This document shows, one piece after another, positions 53,416-64,000 of a stretch of DNA of 64,000 bases. Location: contig JAPFFF010000083.1 in the NCBI GenBank assembly GCA_039105265.1, positions 82,933-146,932 of the forward strand, written 5' to 3'. The notes below the pieces were generated by a model that searched no databases, was not told the origin of the DNA, and worked only from the letters and a program-made list of their open reading frames with translations. Position numbers and translations under genes: made by a program. Every line of letters starts with the position of its first letter. Position 1 is the stretch's first letter. The stretch is from Tritrichomonas musculus. Its lineage: Eukaryota > Parabasalia > Tritrichomonadida > Tritrichomonadidae.

Positions 53416-56400
53416 AAACACAAATCTCAAACACTTTTGTAAGATAATTAAAAACGATTTCGAAATTAAGTAAAATCAATAAAGATTAAATCGCAATATC
53501 AATTATTCTTATTCAAACGTTTCTCACAAGTGAACAGAGTTAAATAAAACACAAATCTCAAACACTTTTGTAAGATAATTAAAAACGATTTCGAAATTAA
53601 GTAAAATCAATAAAGATTAAATCGCAATATCAATTATTCTTATTCAAACGTTTCTCACAAGTGAACAGAGTTAAATAAAACACAAATCTCAAACACTTTT
53701 GTAAGATAATTAAAAACGATTTCGAAATTAAGTAAAATCAGTAAAAATTAAATCGCAATATCAATTATTCCTATTCAAACGTTTCTCACAAGTGAACAGA
53801 GTTAAATAAAACACAAATCTCAAACACTTTTGTAAGATAATTATAAACGATTTCGAAATTAAGTAAAATCAGTAAAAATTAAAGCTTAATCTCAATTATT
53901 CCTATTCAAACGTTTCTCACAAGTGAACAGAGTTAAATAAAACACAAATCTCAAACACTTTTGTAAGATAATTAAAAACGATTTCGAAATTAAGTAAAAT
54001 CAATAAAGATTAAATCGCAATATCAATTATTCTTATTCAAACGTTTCTCACAAGTGAACAGAGTTAAATAAAACATAAATCTCAAACACTTTTGTAAGAT
54101 AATTATAAACGATTTCGAAATTAAGTAAAATCAGTAAAAATTAAAGCTTAATCTCAATTATTCCTATTCAAACGTTTCTCACAAGTGAACAGAGTTAAAT
54201 AAAACACAAATCTCAAACACTTTTGTAAGATAATTAAAAACGATTTCGAAATTAAGTAAAATCAATAAAGATTAAATCGCAATATCAATTATTCTTATTC
54301 AAACGTTTCTCACAAGTGAACAGAGTTAAATAAAACATAAATCTCAAACACTTTTGTAAGATAATTATAAACGATTTCGAAATTAAGTAAAATCAGTAAA
54401 AATTAAAGCTTAATCTCAATTATTCTTATTCAAACGTTTCTCACAAGTGAACAGAGTTAAATAAAACACAAATCTCAAACACTTTTGTAAGATAATTATA
54501 AACGATTTCGAAATTAAGTAAAATCAATAAAAATTAAAGCTTAATCTCAGTTATTCTTATTCAAACGTTTCTCACAAATGAACAGAGTTAAATAAAACAC
54601 AAATCTCAAACACTTTTGTAAGATAATTAAAAACGATTTCGAAATTAAGTAAAATCAGTAAAAATTAAAGCTTAATCTCAGTTATTCTTATTCAAACGTT
54701 TCTCACAAGTGAACAGAGTTAAATAAAACACAAATCTCAAACACTTTTGTAAGATAATTAAAAACGATTTCGAAATTAAGTAAAATCAATAAAGATTAAA
54801 TCGCAATATCAATTATTCTTATTCAAACGTTTCTCACAAGTGAACAGAGTTAAATAAAACACAAATCTCAAACACTTTTGTAAGATAATTAAAAACGATT
54901 TCGAAATTAAGTAAAATCAATAAAGATTAAATCGCAATATCAATTATTCTTATTCAAACGTTTCTCACAAGTGAACAGAGTTAAATAAAACACAAATCTC
55001 AAACACTTTTGTAAGATAATTATAAACGATTTCGAAATTAAGTAAAATCAGTAAAAATTAAATCGCAATATCAATTATTCCTATTCAAACGTTTCTCACA
55101 AGTGAACAGAGTTAAATAAAACACAAATCTCAAACACTTTTGTAAGATAATTATAAACGATTTCGAAATTAAGTAAAATCAGTAAAAATTAAAGCTTAAT
55201 CTCAATTATTCCTATTCAAACGTTTCTCACAAGTGAACAGAGTTAAATAAAACACAAATCTCAAACACTTTTGTAAGATAATTATAAACGATTTCGAAAT
55301 TAAGTAAAATCAGTAAAAATTAAAGCTTAATCTCAATTATTCCTATTCAAACGTTTCTCACAAGTGAACAGAGTTAAATAAAACACAAATCTCAAACACT
55401 TTTGTAAGATAATTATAAACGATTTCGAAATTAAGTAAAATCAGTAAAAATTAAAGCTTAATCTCAATTATTCCTATTCAAACGTTTCTCACAAGTGAAC
55501 AGAGTTAAATAAAACACAAATCTCAAACACTTTTGTAAGATAATTAAAAACGATTTCGAAATTAAGTAAAATCAGTAAAAATTAAAGCTTAATCTCAATT
55601 ATTCCTATTCAAACGTTTCTCACAAGTGAACAGAGTTAAATAAAACACAAATCTCAAACACTTTTGTAAGATAATTATAAACGATTTCGAAATTAAGTAA
55701 AATCAATAAAGATTAAATCGCAATATCAATTATTCTTATTCAAACGTTTCTCACAAGTGAACAGAGTTAAATAAAACACAAATCTCAAACACTTTTGTAA
55801 GATAATTATAAACGATTTCGAAATTAAGTAAAATCAGTAAAAATTAAAGCTTAATCTCAATTATTCCTATTCAAACGTTTCTCACAAGTGAACAGAGTTA
55901 AATAAAACACAAATCTCAAACACTTTTGTAAGATAATTATAAACGATTTCGAAATTAAGTAAAATCAGTAAAAATTAAAGCTTAATCTCAATTATTCCTA
56001 TTCAAACGTTTCTCACAAGTGAACAGAGTTAAATAAAACACAAATCTCAAACACTTTTGTAAGATAATTAAAAACGATTTCGAAATTAAGTAAAATCAGT
56101 AAAAATTAAATCGCAATATCAATTATTCCTATTCAAACGTTTCTCACAAGTGAACAGAGTTAAATAAAACACAAATCTCAAACACTTTTGTAAGATAATT
56201 ATAAACGATTTCGAAATTAAGTAAAATCAGTAAAAATTAAAGCTTAATCTCAATTATTCCTATTCAAACGTTTCTCACAAGTGAACAGAGTTAAATAAAA
56301 CACAAATCTCAAACACTTTTGTAAGATAATTAAAAACGATTTCGAAATTAAGTAAAATCAGTAAAAATTAAAGCTTAATCTCAATTATTCTTAATCTAAC

Positions 56401-58528
56401 ATTTCTCACAAACAAGTGAACAGAGTTAAATAAAACACAAATCTCAAACACTTTTGTAAGATAATTAAAAACGATTTCGAAATTAAGTAAAATCAGTAAA
56501 AATTAAAGCTTAATCTCAATTATTCCTATTCAAACGTTTCTCACAAGTGAACAGAGTTAAATAAAACACAAATCTCAAACACTTTTGTAAGATAATTAAA
56601 AACGATTTCGAAATTAAGTAAAATCAATAAAGATTAAATCGCAATATCAATTATTCTTATTCAAACGTTTCTCACAAGTGAACAGAGTTAAATAAAACAT
56701 AAATCTCAAACACTTTTGTAAGATAATTAAAAACGATTTCGAAATTAAGTAAAATCAATAAAAATTAAAGCTTAATCTCAGTTATTCTTATTCAAACGTT
56801 TCTCACAAGTGAACAGAGTTAAATAAAACACAAATCTCAAACACTTTTGTAAGATAATTAAAAACGATTTCGAAATTAAGTAAAATCAATAAAAATTAAA
56901 GCTTAATCTCAGTTATTCTTATTCAAACGTTTCTCACAAATGAACAGAGTTAAATAAAACACAAATCTCAAACACTTTTGTAAGATAATTATAAACGATT
57001 TCGAAATTAAGTAAAATCAATAAAAATTAAAGCTTAATCTCAGTTATTCTTATTCAAACGTTTCTCACAAATGAACAGAGTTAAATAAAACACAAATCTC
57101 AAACACTTTTGTAAGATAATTAAAAACGATTTCGAAATTAAGTAAAATCAGTAAAAATTAAAGCTTAATCTCAATTATTCCTATTCAAACGTTTCTCACA
57201 AGTGAACAGAGTTAAATAAAACACAAATCTCAAACACTTTTGTAAGATAATTAAAAACGATTTCGAAATTAAGTAAAATCAGTAAAAATTAAAGCTTAAT
57301 CTCAATTATTCCTATTCAAACGTTTCTCACAAGTGAACAGAGTTAAATAAAACACAAATCTCAAACACTTTTGTAAGATAATTAAAAACGATTTCGAAAT
57401 TAAGTAAAATCAGTAAAAATTAAAGCTTAATCTCAGTTATTCTTATTCAAACGTTTCTCACAAATGAACAGAGTTAAATAAAACACAAATCTCAAACACT
57501 TTTGTAAGATAATTAAAAACGATTTCGAAATTAAGTAAAATCAATAAAAATTAAAGCTTAATCTCAGTTATTCTTATTCAAACGTTTCTCACAAGTGAAC
57601 AGAGTTAAATAAAACACAAATCTCAAACACTTTTGTAAGATAATTAAAAACGATTTCGAAATTAAGTAAAATCAATAAAAATTAAAGCTTAATCTCAGTT
57701 ATTCTTATTCAAACGTTTCTCACAAATGAACAGAGTTAAATAAAACACAAATCTCAAACACTTTTGTAAGATAATTATAAACGATTTCGAAATTAAGTAA
57801 AATCAATAAAAATTAAAGCTTAATCTCAGTTATTCTTATTCAAACGTTTCTCACAAATGAACAGAGTTAAATAAAACACAAATCTCAAACACTTTTGTAA
57901 GATAATTAAAAACGATTTCGAAATTAAGTAAAATCAATAAAAATTAAAGCTTAATCTCAGTTATTCTTATTCAAACGTTTCTCACAAATGAACAGAGTTA
58001 AATAAAACACAAATCTCAAACACTTTTGTAAGATAATTAAAAACGATTTCGAAATTAAGTAAAATCAGTAAAAATTAAAGCTTAATCTCAATTATTCCTA
58101 TTCAAACGTTTCTCACAAGTGAACAGAGTTAAATAAAACACAAATCTCAAACACTTTTGTAAGATAATTAAAAACGATTTCGAAATTAAGTAAAATCAAT
58201 AAAGATTAAATCGCAATATCAATTATTCTTATTCAAACGTTTCTCACAAGTGAACAGAGTTAAATAAAACACAAATCTCAAACACTTTTGTAAGATAATT
58301 ATAAACGATTTCGAAATTAAGTAAAATCAGTAAAAATTAAAGCTTAATCTCAGTTATTCTTATTCAAACGTTTCTCACAAATGAACAGAGTTAAATAAAA
58401 CACAAATCTCAAACACTTTTGTAAGATAATTATAAACGATTTCGAAATTAAGTAAAATCAGTAAAAATTAAAGCTTAATCTCAGTTATTCTTATTCTAAC
58501 ATTTCTCACAAATGAACAGAGTTAAATA
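53416..58528 (+). repeat. 39-monomer HOR, lengthened Q type, copy 2 (n409-n447)
   Basis: The first 23 monomers equal Q copy 1, ending in G at 56397. After the +4 junction the string is B, C, A(T6), A, A, B, B, E, A, A, A, A, B, C, E, E* (58497), five monomers longer than in Q copy 1 and with different classes. Length is 5113 bp (39 x 131 + 4). Confidence 0.86.
56405..56421 (+). other. 4-bp insertion at the G-monomer breakpoint (n431)
   Basis: The sequence reads CTCACAAACAAGTGAACAG where a normal copy reads CTCACAAGTGAACAG. The extra ACAA (56412-56415) duplicates the preceding bases, as expected if two monomers were joined four bases out of register at the repeated ACAA. The break lies after monomer position 114, the same place as the 34-bp deletion at 47537. 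Confidence 0.92.
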
Positions 58529-59183
58529 AAACACAAATCTCAAACACTTTTGTAAGATAATTAAAAACGATTTCGAAATTAAGTAAAATCAATAAAGATT
58601 AAATCGCAATATCAATTATTCTTATTCAAACGTTTCTCACAAGTGAACAGAGTTAAATAAAACACAAATCTCAAACACTTTTGTAAGATAATTAAAAACG
58701 ATTTCGAAATTAAGTAAAATCAATAAAGATTAAATCGCAATATCAATTATTCTTATTCAAACGTTTCTCACAAGTGAACAGAGTTAAATAAAACACAAAT
58801 CTCAAACACTTTTGTAAGATAATTAAAAACGATTTCGAAATTAAGTAAAATCAGTAAAAATTAAATCGCAATATCAATTATTCCTATTCAAACGTTTCTC
58901 ACAAGTGAACAGAGTTAAATAAAACACAAATCTCAAACACTTTTGTAAGATAATTATAAACGATTTCGAAATTAAGTAAAATCAGTAAAAATTAAAGCTT
59001 AATCTCAATTATTCCTATTCAAACGTTTCTCACAAGTGAACAGAGTTAAATAAAACACAAATCTCAAACACTTTTGTAAGATAATTAAAAACGATTTCGA
59101 AATTAAGTAAAATCAATAAAGATTAAATCGCAATATCAATTATTCTTATTCAAACGTTTCTCACAAGTGAACAGAGTTAAATA

Positions 59184-61278
59184 AAACATAAATCTCAAAC
59201 ACTTTTGTAAGATAATTATAAACGATTTCGAAATTAAGTAAAATCAGTAAAAATTAAAGCTTAATCTCAATTATTCCTATTCAAACGTTTCTCACAAGTG
59301 AACAGAGTTAAATAAAACACAAATCTCAAACACTTTTGTAAGATAATTAAAAACGATTTCGAAATTAAGTAAAATCAATAAAGATTAAATCGCAATATCA
59401 ATTATTCTTATTCAAACGTTTCTCACAAGTGAACAGAGTTAAATAAAACATAAATCTCAAACACTTTTGTAAGATAATTATAAACGATTTCGAAATTAAG
59501 TAAAATCAGTAAAAATTAAAGCTTAATCTCAATTATTCTTATTCAAACGTTTCTCACAAGTGAACAGAGTTAAATAAAACACAAATCTCAAACACTTTTG
59601 TAAGATAATTATAAACGATTTCGAAATTAAGTAAAATCAATAAAAATTAAAGCTTAATCTCAGTTATTCTTATTCAAACGTTTCTCACAAATGAACAGAG
59701 TTAAATAAAACACAAATCTCAAACACTTTTGTAAGATAATTAAAAACGATTTCGAAATTAAGTAAAATCAGTAAAAATTAAAGCTTAATCTCAGTTATTC
59801 TTATTCAAACGTTTCTCACAAGTGAACAGAGTTAAATAAAACACAAATCTCAAACACTTTTGTAAGATAATTAAAAACGATTTCGAAATTAAGTAAAATC
59901 AATAAAGATTAAATCGCAATATCAATTATTCTTATTCAAACGTTTCTCACAAGTGAACAGAGTTAAATAAAACACAAATCTCAAACACTTTTGTAAGATA
60001 ATTAAAAACGATTTCGAAATTAAGTAAAATCAATAAAGATTAAATCGCAATATCAATTATTCTTATTCAAACGTTTCTCACAAGTGAACAGAGTTAAATA
60101 AAACACAAATCTCAAACACTTTTGTAAGATAATTATAAACGATTTCGAAATTAAGTAAAATCAGTAAAAATTAAATCGCAATATCAATTATTCCTATTCA
60201 AACGTTTCTCACAAGTGAACAGAGTTAAATAAAACACAAATCTCAAACACTTTTGTAAGATAATTATAAACGATTTCGAAATTAAGTAAAATCAGTAAAA
60301 ATTAAAGCTTAATCTCAATTATTCCTATTCAAACGTTTCTCACAAGTGAACAGAGTTAAATAAAACACAAATCTCAAACACTTTTGTAAGATAATTATAA
60401 ACGATTTCGAAATTAAGTAAAATCAGTAAAAATTAAAGCTTAATCTCAATTATTCCTATTCAAACGTTTCTCACAAGTGAACAGAGTTAAATAAAACACA
60501 AATCTCAAACACTTTTGTAAGATAATTATAAACGATTTCGAAATTAAGTAAAATCAGTAAAAATTAAAGCTTAATCTCAATTATTCCTATTCAAACGTTT
60601 CTCACAAGTGAACAGAGTTAAATAAAACACAAATCTCAAACACTTTTGTAAGATAATTAAAAACGATTTCGAAATTAAGTAAAATCAGTAAAAATTAAAG
60701 CTTAATCTCAATTATTCCTATTCAAACGTTTCTCACAAGTGAACAGAGTTAAATAAAACACAAATCTCAAACACTTTTGTAAGATAATTATAAACGATTT
60801 CGAAATTAAGTAAAATCAATAAAGATTAAATCGCAATATCAATTATTCTTATTCAAACGTTTCTCACAAGTGAACAGAGTTAAATAAAACACAAATCTCA
60901 AACACTTTTGTAAGATAATTATAAACGATTTCGAAATTAAGTAAAATCAGTAAAAATTAAAGCTTAATCTCAATTATTCCTATTCAAACGTTCTCACAAG
61001 TGAACAGAGTTAAATAAAACACAAATCTCAAACACTTTTGTAAGATAATTATAAACGATTTCGAAATTAAGTAAAATCAGTAAAAATTAAAGCTTAATCT
61101 CAATTATTCCTATTCAAACGTTTCTCACAAGTGAACAGAGTTAAATAAAACACAAATCTCAAACACTTTTGTAAGATAATTAAAAACGATTTCGAAATTA
61201 AGTAAAATCAGTAAAAATTAAATCGCAATATCAATTATTCCTATTCAAACGTTTCTCACAAGTGAACAGAGTTAAATA
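59184..61278 (+). repeat. 21-monomer-offset duplication, left copy (n453-n468)
   Basis: Sixteen monomers from the T6 class B copy to a class D copy are repeated at 61934-64000, 2750 bp on (21 x 131 minus the base lost near 60991). The right copy is cut by the window end, so the full extent is unknown. Confidence 0.85.
60985..60997 (+). other. 1-bp deletion in a T run (n466)
   Basis: The copy reads AAACGTTCTCAC where others read AAACGTTTCTCAC. Landmark spacing from 58497 to 61509 (3012 bp, not 3013) confirms the lost base. Slippage and sequencing error are both possible. Confidence 0.88.
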
Positions 61279-61540
61279 AAACACAAATCTCAAACACTTT
61301 TGTAAGATAATTATAAACGATTTCGAAATTAAGTAAAATCAGTAAAAATTAAAGCTTAATCTCAATTATTCCTATTCAAACGTTTCTCACAAGTGAACAG
61401 AGTTAAATAAAACACAAATCTCAAACACTTTTGTAAGATAATTAAAAACGATTTCGAAATTAAGTAAAATCAGTAAAAATTAAAGCTTAATCTCAATTAT
61501 TCTTAATCTAACATTTCTCACAAATGAACAGAGTTAAATA

Positions 61541-64000
61541 AAACACAAATCTCAAACACTTTTGTAAGATAATTATAAACGATTTCGAAATTAAGTAAAA
61601 TCAGTAAAAATTAAAGCTTAATCTCAGTTATTCTTATTCAAACGTTTCTCACAAGTGAACAGAGTTAAATAAAACACAAATCTCAAACACTTTTGTAAGA
61701 TAATTAAAAACGATTTCGAAATTAAGTAAAATCAGTAAAAATTAAAGCTTAATCTCAATTATTCCTATTCAAACGTTTCTCACAAGTGAACAGAGTTAAA
61801 TAAAACACAAATCTCAAACACTTTTGTAAGATAATTAAAAACGATTTCGAAATTAAGTAAAATCAATAAAGATTAAATCGCAATATCAATTATTCTTATT
61901 CAAACGTTTCTCACAAGTGAACAGAGTTAAATAAAACATAAATCTCAAACACTTTTGTAAGATAATTATAAACGATTTCGAAATTAAGTAAAATCAGTAA
62001 AAATTAAAGCTTAATCTCAATTATTCCTATTCAAACGTTTCTCACAAGTGAACAGAGTTAAATAAAACACAAATCTCAAACACTTTTGTAAGATAATTAA
62101 AAACGATTTCGAAATTAAGTAAAATCAATAAAGATTAAATCGCAATATCAATTATTCTTATTCAAACGTTTCTCACAAGTGAACAGAGTTAAATAAAACA
62201 TAAATCTCAAACACTTTTGTAAGATAATTATAAACGATTTCGAAATTAAGTAAAATCAGTAAAAATTAAAGCTTAATCTCAATTATTCTTATTCAAACGT
62301 TTCTCACAAGTGAACAGAGTTAAATAAAACACAAATCTCAAACACTTTTGTAAGATAATTATAAACGATTTCGAAATTAAGTAAAATCAATAAAAATTAA
62401 AGCTTAATCTCAGTTATTCTTATTCAAACGTTTCTCACAAATGAACAGAGTTAAATAAAACACAAATCTCAAACACTTTTGTAAGATAATTAAAAACGAT
62501 TTCGAAATTAAGTAAAATCAGTAAAAATTAAAGCTTAATCTCAGTTATTCTTATTCAAACGTTTCTCACAAGTGAACAGAGTTAAATAAAACACAAATCT
62601 CAAACACTTTTGTAAGATAATTAAAAACGATTTCGAAATTAAGTAAAATCAATAAAGATTAAATCGCAATATCAATTATTCTTATTCAAACGTTTCTCAC
62701 AAGTGAACAGAGTTAAATAAAACACAAATCTCAAACACTTTTGTAAGATAATTAAAAACGATTTCGAAATTAAGTAAAATCAATAAAGATTAAATCGCAA
62801 TATCAATTATTCTTATTCAAACGTTTCTCACAAGTGAACAGAGTTAAATAAAACACAAATCTCAAACACTTTTGTAAGATAATTATAAACGATTTCGAAA
62901 TTAAGTAAAATCAGTAAAAATTAAATCGCAATATCAATTATTCCTATTCAAACGTTTCTCACAAGTGAACAGAGTTAAATAAAACACAAATCTCAAACAC
63001 TTTTGTAAGATAATTATAAACGATTTCGAAATTAAGTAAAATCAGTAAAAATTAAAGCTTAATCTCAATTATTCCTATTCAAACGTTTCTCACAAGTGAA
63101 CAGAGTTAAATAAAACACAAATCTCAAACACTTTTGTAAGATAATTATAAACGATTTCGAAATTAAGTAAAATCAGTAAAAATTAAAGCTTAATCTCAAT
63201 TATTCCTATTCAAACGTTTCTCACAAGTGAACAGAGTTAAATAAAACACAAATCTCAAACACTTTTGTAAGATAATTATAAACGATTTCGAAATTAAGTA
63301 AAATCAGTAAAAATTAAAGCTTAATCTCAATTATTCCTATTCAAACGTTTCTCACAAGTGAACAGAGTTAAATAAAACACAAATCTCAAACACTTTTGTA
63401 AGATAATTAAAAACGATTTCGAAATTAAGTAAAATCAGTAAAAATTAAAGCTTAATCTCAATTATTCCTATTCAAACGTTTCTCACAAGTGAACAGAGTT
63501 AAATAAAACACAAATCTCAAACACTTTTGTAAGATAATTATAAACGATTTCGAAATTAAGTAAAATCAATAAAGATTAAATCGCAATATCAATTATTCTT
63601 ATTCAAACGTTTCTCACAAGTGAACAGAGTTAAATAAAACACAAATCTCAAACACTTTTGTAAGATAATTATAAACGATTTCGAAATTAAGTAAAATCAG
63701 TAAAAATTAAAGCTTAATCTCAATTATTCCTATTCAAACGTTTCTCACAAGTGAACAGAGTTAAATAAAACACAAATCTCAAACACTTTTGTAAGATAAT
63801 TATAAACGATTTCGAAATTAAGTAAAATCAGTAAAAATTAAAGCTTAATCTCAATTATTCCTATTCAAACGTTTCTCACAAGTGAACAGAGTTAAATAAA
63901 ACACAAATCTCAAACACTTTTGTAAGATAATTAAAAACGATTTCGAAATTAAGTAAAATCAGTAAAAATTAAATCGCAATATCAATTATTCCTATTCAAA
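61541..64000 (+). repeat. Start of a new unit with 21-monomer offset (n471-n489, cut by window end)
   Basis: After G (n470) come E, B, C, then from 61934 the string B(T6), C, B'(T6), A, E, C, C, D, B, B, B, B, C, B, B, D repeats n453-n468. The usual opening C, C, D, B, C after E* is absent, so this unit begins inside the Q core. This fits an unequal exchange that joined the G monomer back to an earlier point. The last monomer starts at 63899 and is cut at its position 102. Confidence 0.85.

Larger units (their letters stand above)
58529..61540 (+). repeat. Q-type HOR core, copy 3 (n448-n470)
   Basis: Twenty-three monomers repeat the Q core (C, C, D, B, C, B with T6, C, B' with T6, A, E, C, C, D, B, B, B, B, C, B, B, D, B, G at 61509). 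This G copy has no length change and ends CACAAATGAAC, so it shows the likely unbroken form. One base is missing near 60991. After G the string departs again from both other Q copies. Confidence 0.86.
1..64000 (+). repeat. 131-bp satellite array, whole window
   Basis: The whole window is one head-to-tail tandem array. Landmark variants fall at exact multiples of 131 bp after correcting for five small length changes (+2, -1, -34, +4, -1), so 64000 bases equal about 488 monomers plus 102 bp. No inversion, spacer, mobile element or unique sequence was seen, and both ends are inside the array. The monomer has stop codons in all three phases on each strand and its length is not a multiple of three, so no reading frame extends beyond a few dozen codons and no protein is encoded. 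Satellites of this kind typically form pericentromeric heterochromatin or the centromere; that role is inferred from size, purity and HOR order and is not shown by the sequence. I do not recognise the family or the species. Confidence 0.98.

Noticed and set aside
1-64000. Protein-coding tandem repeat
   Set aside because: 131 is not a multiple of three and each monomer has stops in all phases on both strands, so no frame stays open beyond a few dozen codons.
1-64000. CRISPR array
   Set aside because: Repeats are 131 bp with no unique spacers between them; the variable zone has two or three alleles, not diverse spacers.
1-64000. Telomeric or subtelomeric repeat tracts
   Set aside because: No TTAGGG, TTTAGGG or TTAGG type repeat is present; GG was not seen at all.
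1-64000. Transposon, retroelement or unique insertion in the array
   Set aside because: Landmark spacing accounts for every base within 131-bp register apart from five small length changes, so there is no room for an insertion.
1-64000. Array is an assembly artefact made by repeating one segment
   Set aside because: Class order differs between units, with private markers such as T46, F and G; simple copying would not give these. Local copy-number errors remain possible and need raw reads.

Overview
The window is satellite DNA from end to end. I find no gene, RNA gene, transposon, telomeric repeat or unique sequence. One AT-rich monomer of 131 bp (about 23% G+C in the first copy: 61 A, 40 T, 19 C, 11 G) repeats head to tail, always in the same orientation, for about 489 copies: 488 full lengths plus a last partial copy of 102 bp. 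The array runs off both ends. This points to a eukaryotic constitutive-heterochromatin or centromere-type region read through by long-read assembly. Nothing in it identifies the species or even the kingdom.

I number monomers from base 1 (n1 = 1-131) and positions inside the monomer 1-131. All calls were made by hand from the printed numbering. Copies differ at only about 20 positions, and these combine into a few classes. A: A64, A69, cassette GCTTAATC at 76-83, G87, T94. B: G64, A69, GCTTAATC, A87, C94 (B' has T94; A' is class A with A87). C: A64, G69, cassette TCGCAATA, A87, T94. D: G64, A69, TCGCAATA, A87, C94. E: G64, A69, GCTTAATC, G87, T94. E* is E with T100, A104 and A115. R: T62, G64, G69, GCGCAATA. 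F and G carry A97, T100 and A104, and F also A109. F' carries A33, G35 and A40. Independent markers are A or T at 36, T6, and the pair T4+C8 (called H).

The classes are ordered into higher-order repeats (HORs) whose length changes along the window. Bases 1-7600 hold two 29-monomer units (3799 and 3801 bp). Bases 7732-13233 hold an expanded 42-monomer interval. About 15.5-34 kb is a patchwork of segmental duplications with offsets of 22, 35, 39 and 21 monomers. Bases 34193-37860 are an irregular transition. Bases 37861-61540 hold 34-monomer units (4454 bp), two near-identical P-type and three Q-type, one Q-type lengthened to 39. The end of the window is a 21-monomer tandem duplication. The marker E* occurs 19 times and is usually followed by C-C-D-B, so it punctuates the HORs.

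Only five length changes break the 131-bp register in 64 kb: +2 at 5189, -1 near 25878, -34 at 47537/47538, +4 at 56412 and -1 near 60991. Two of them fall at exactly the same monomer position in the same rare class (G). The most interesting signals are this repeated breakpoint, the swapping of an 8-bp cassette between classes, the P/Q alternation of 34-mers, and A-tracts phased at about 10-11 bp within each monomer.
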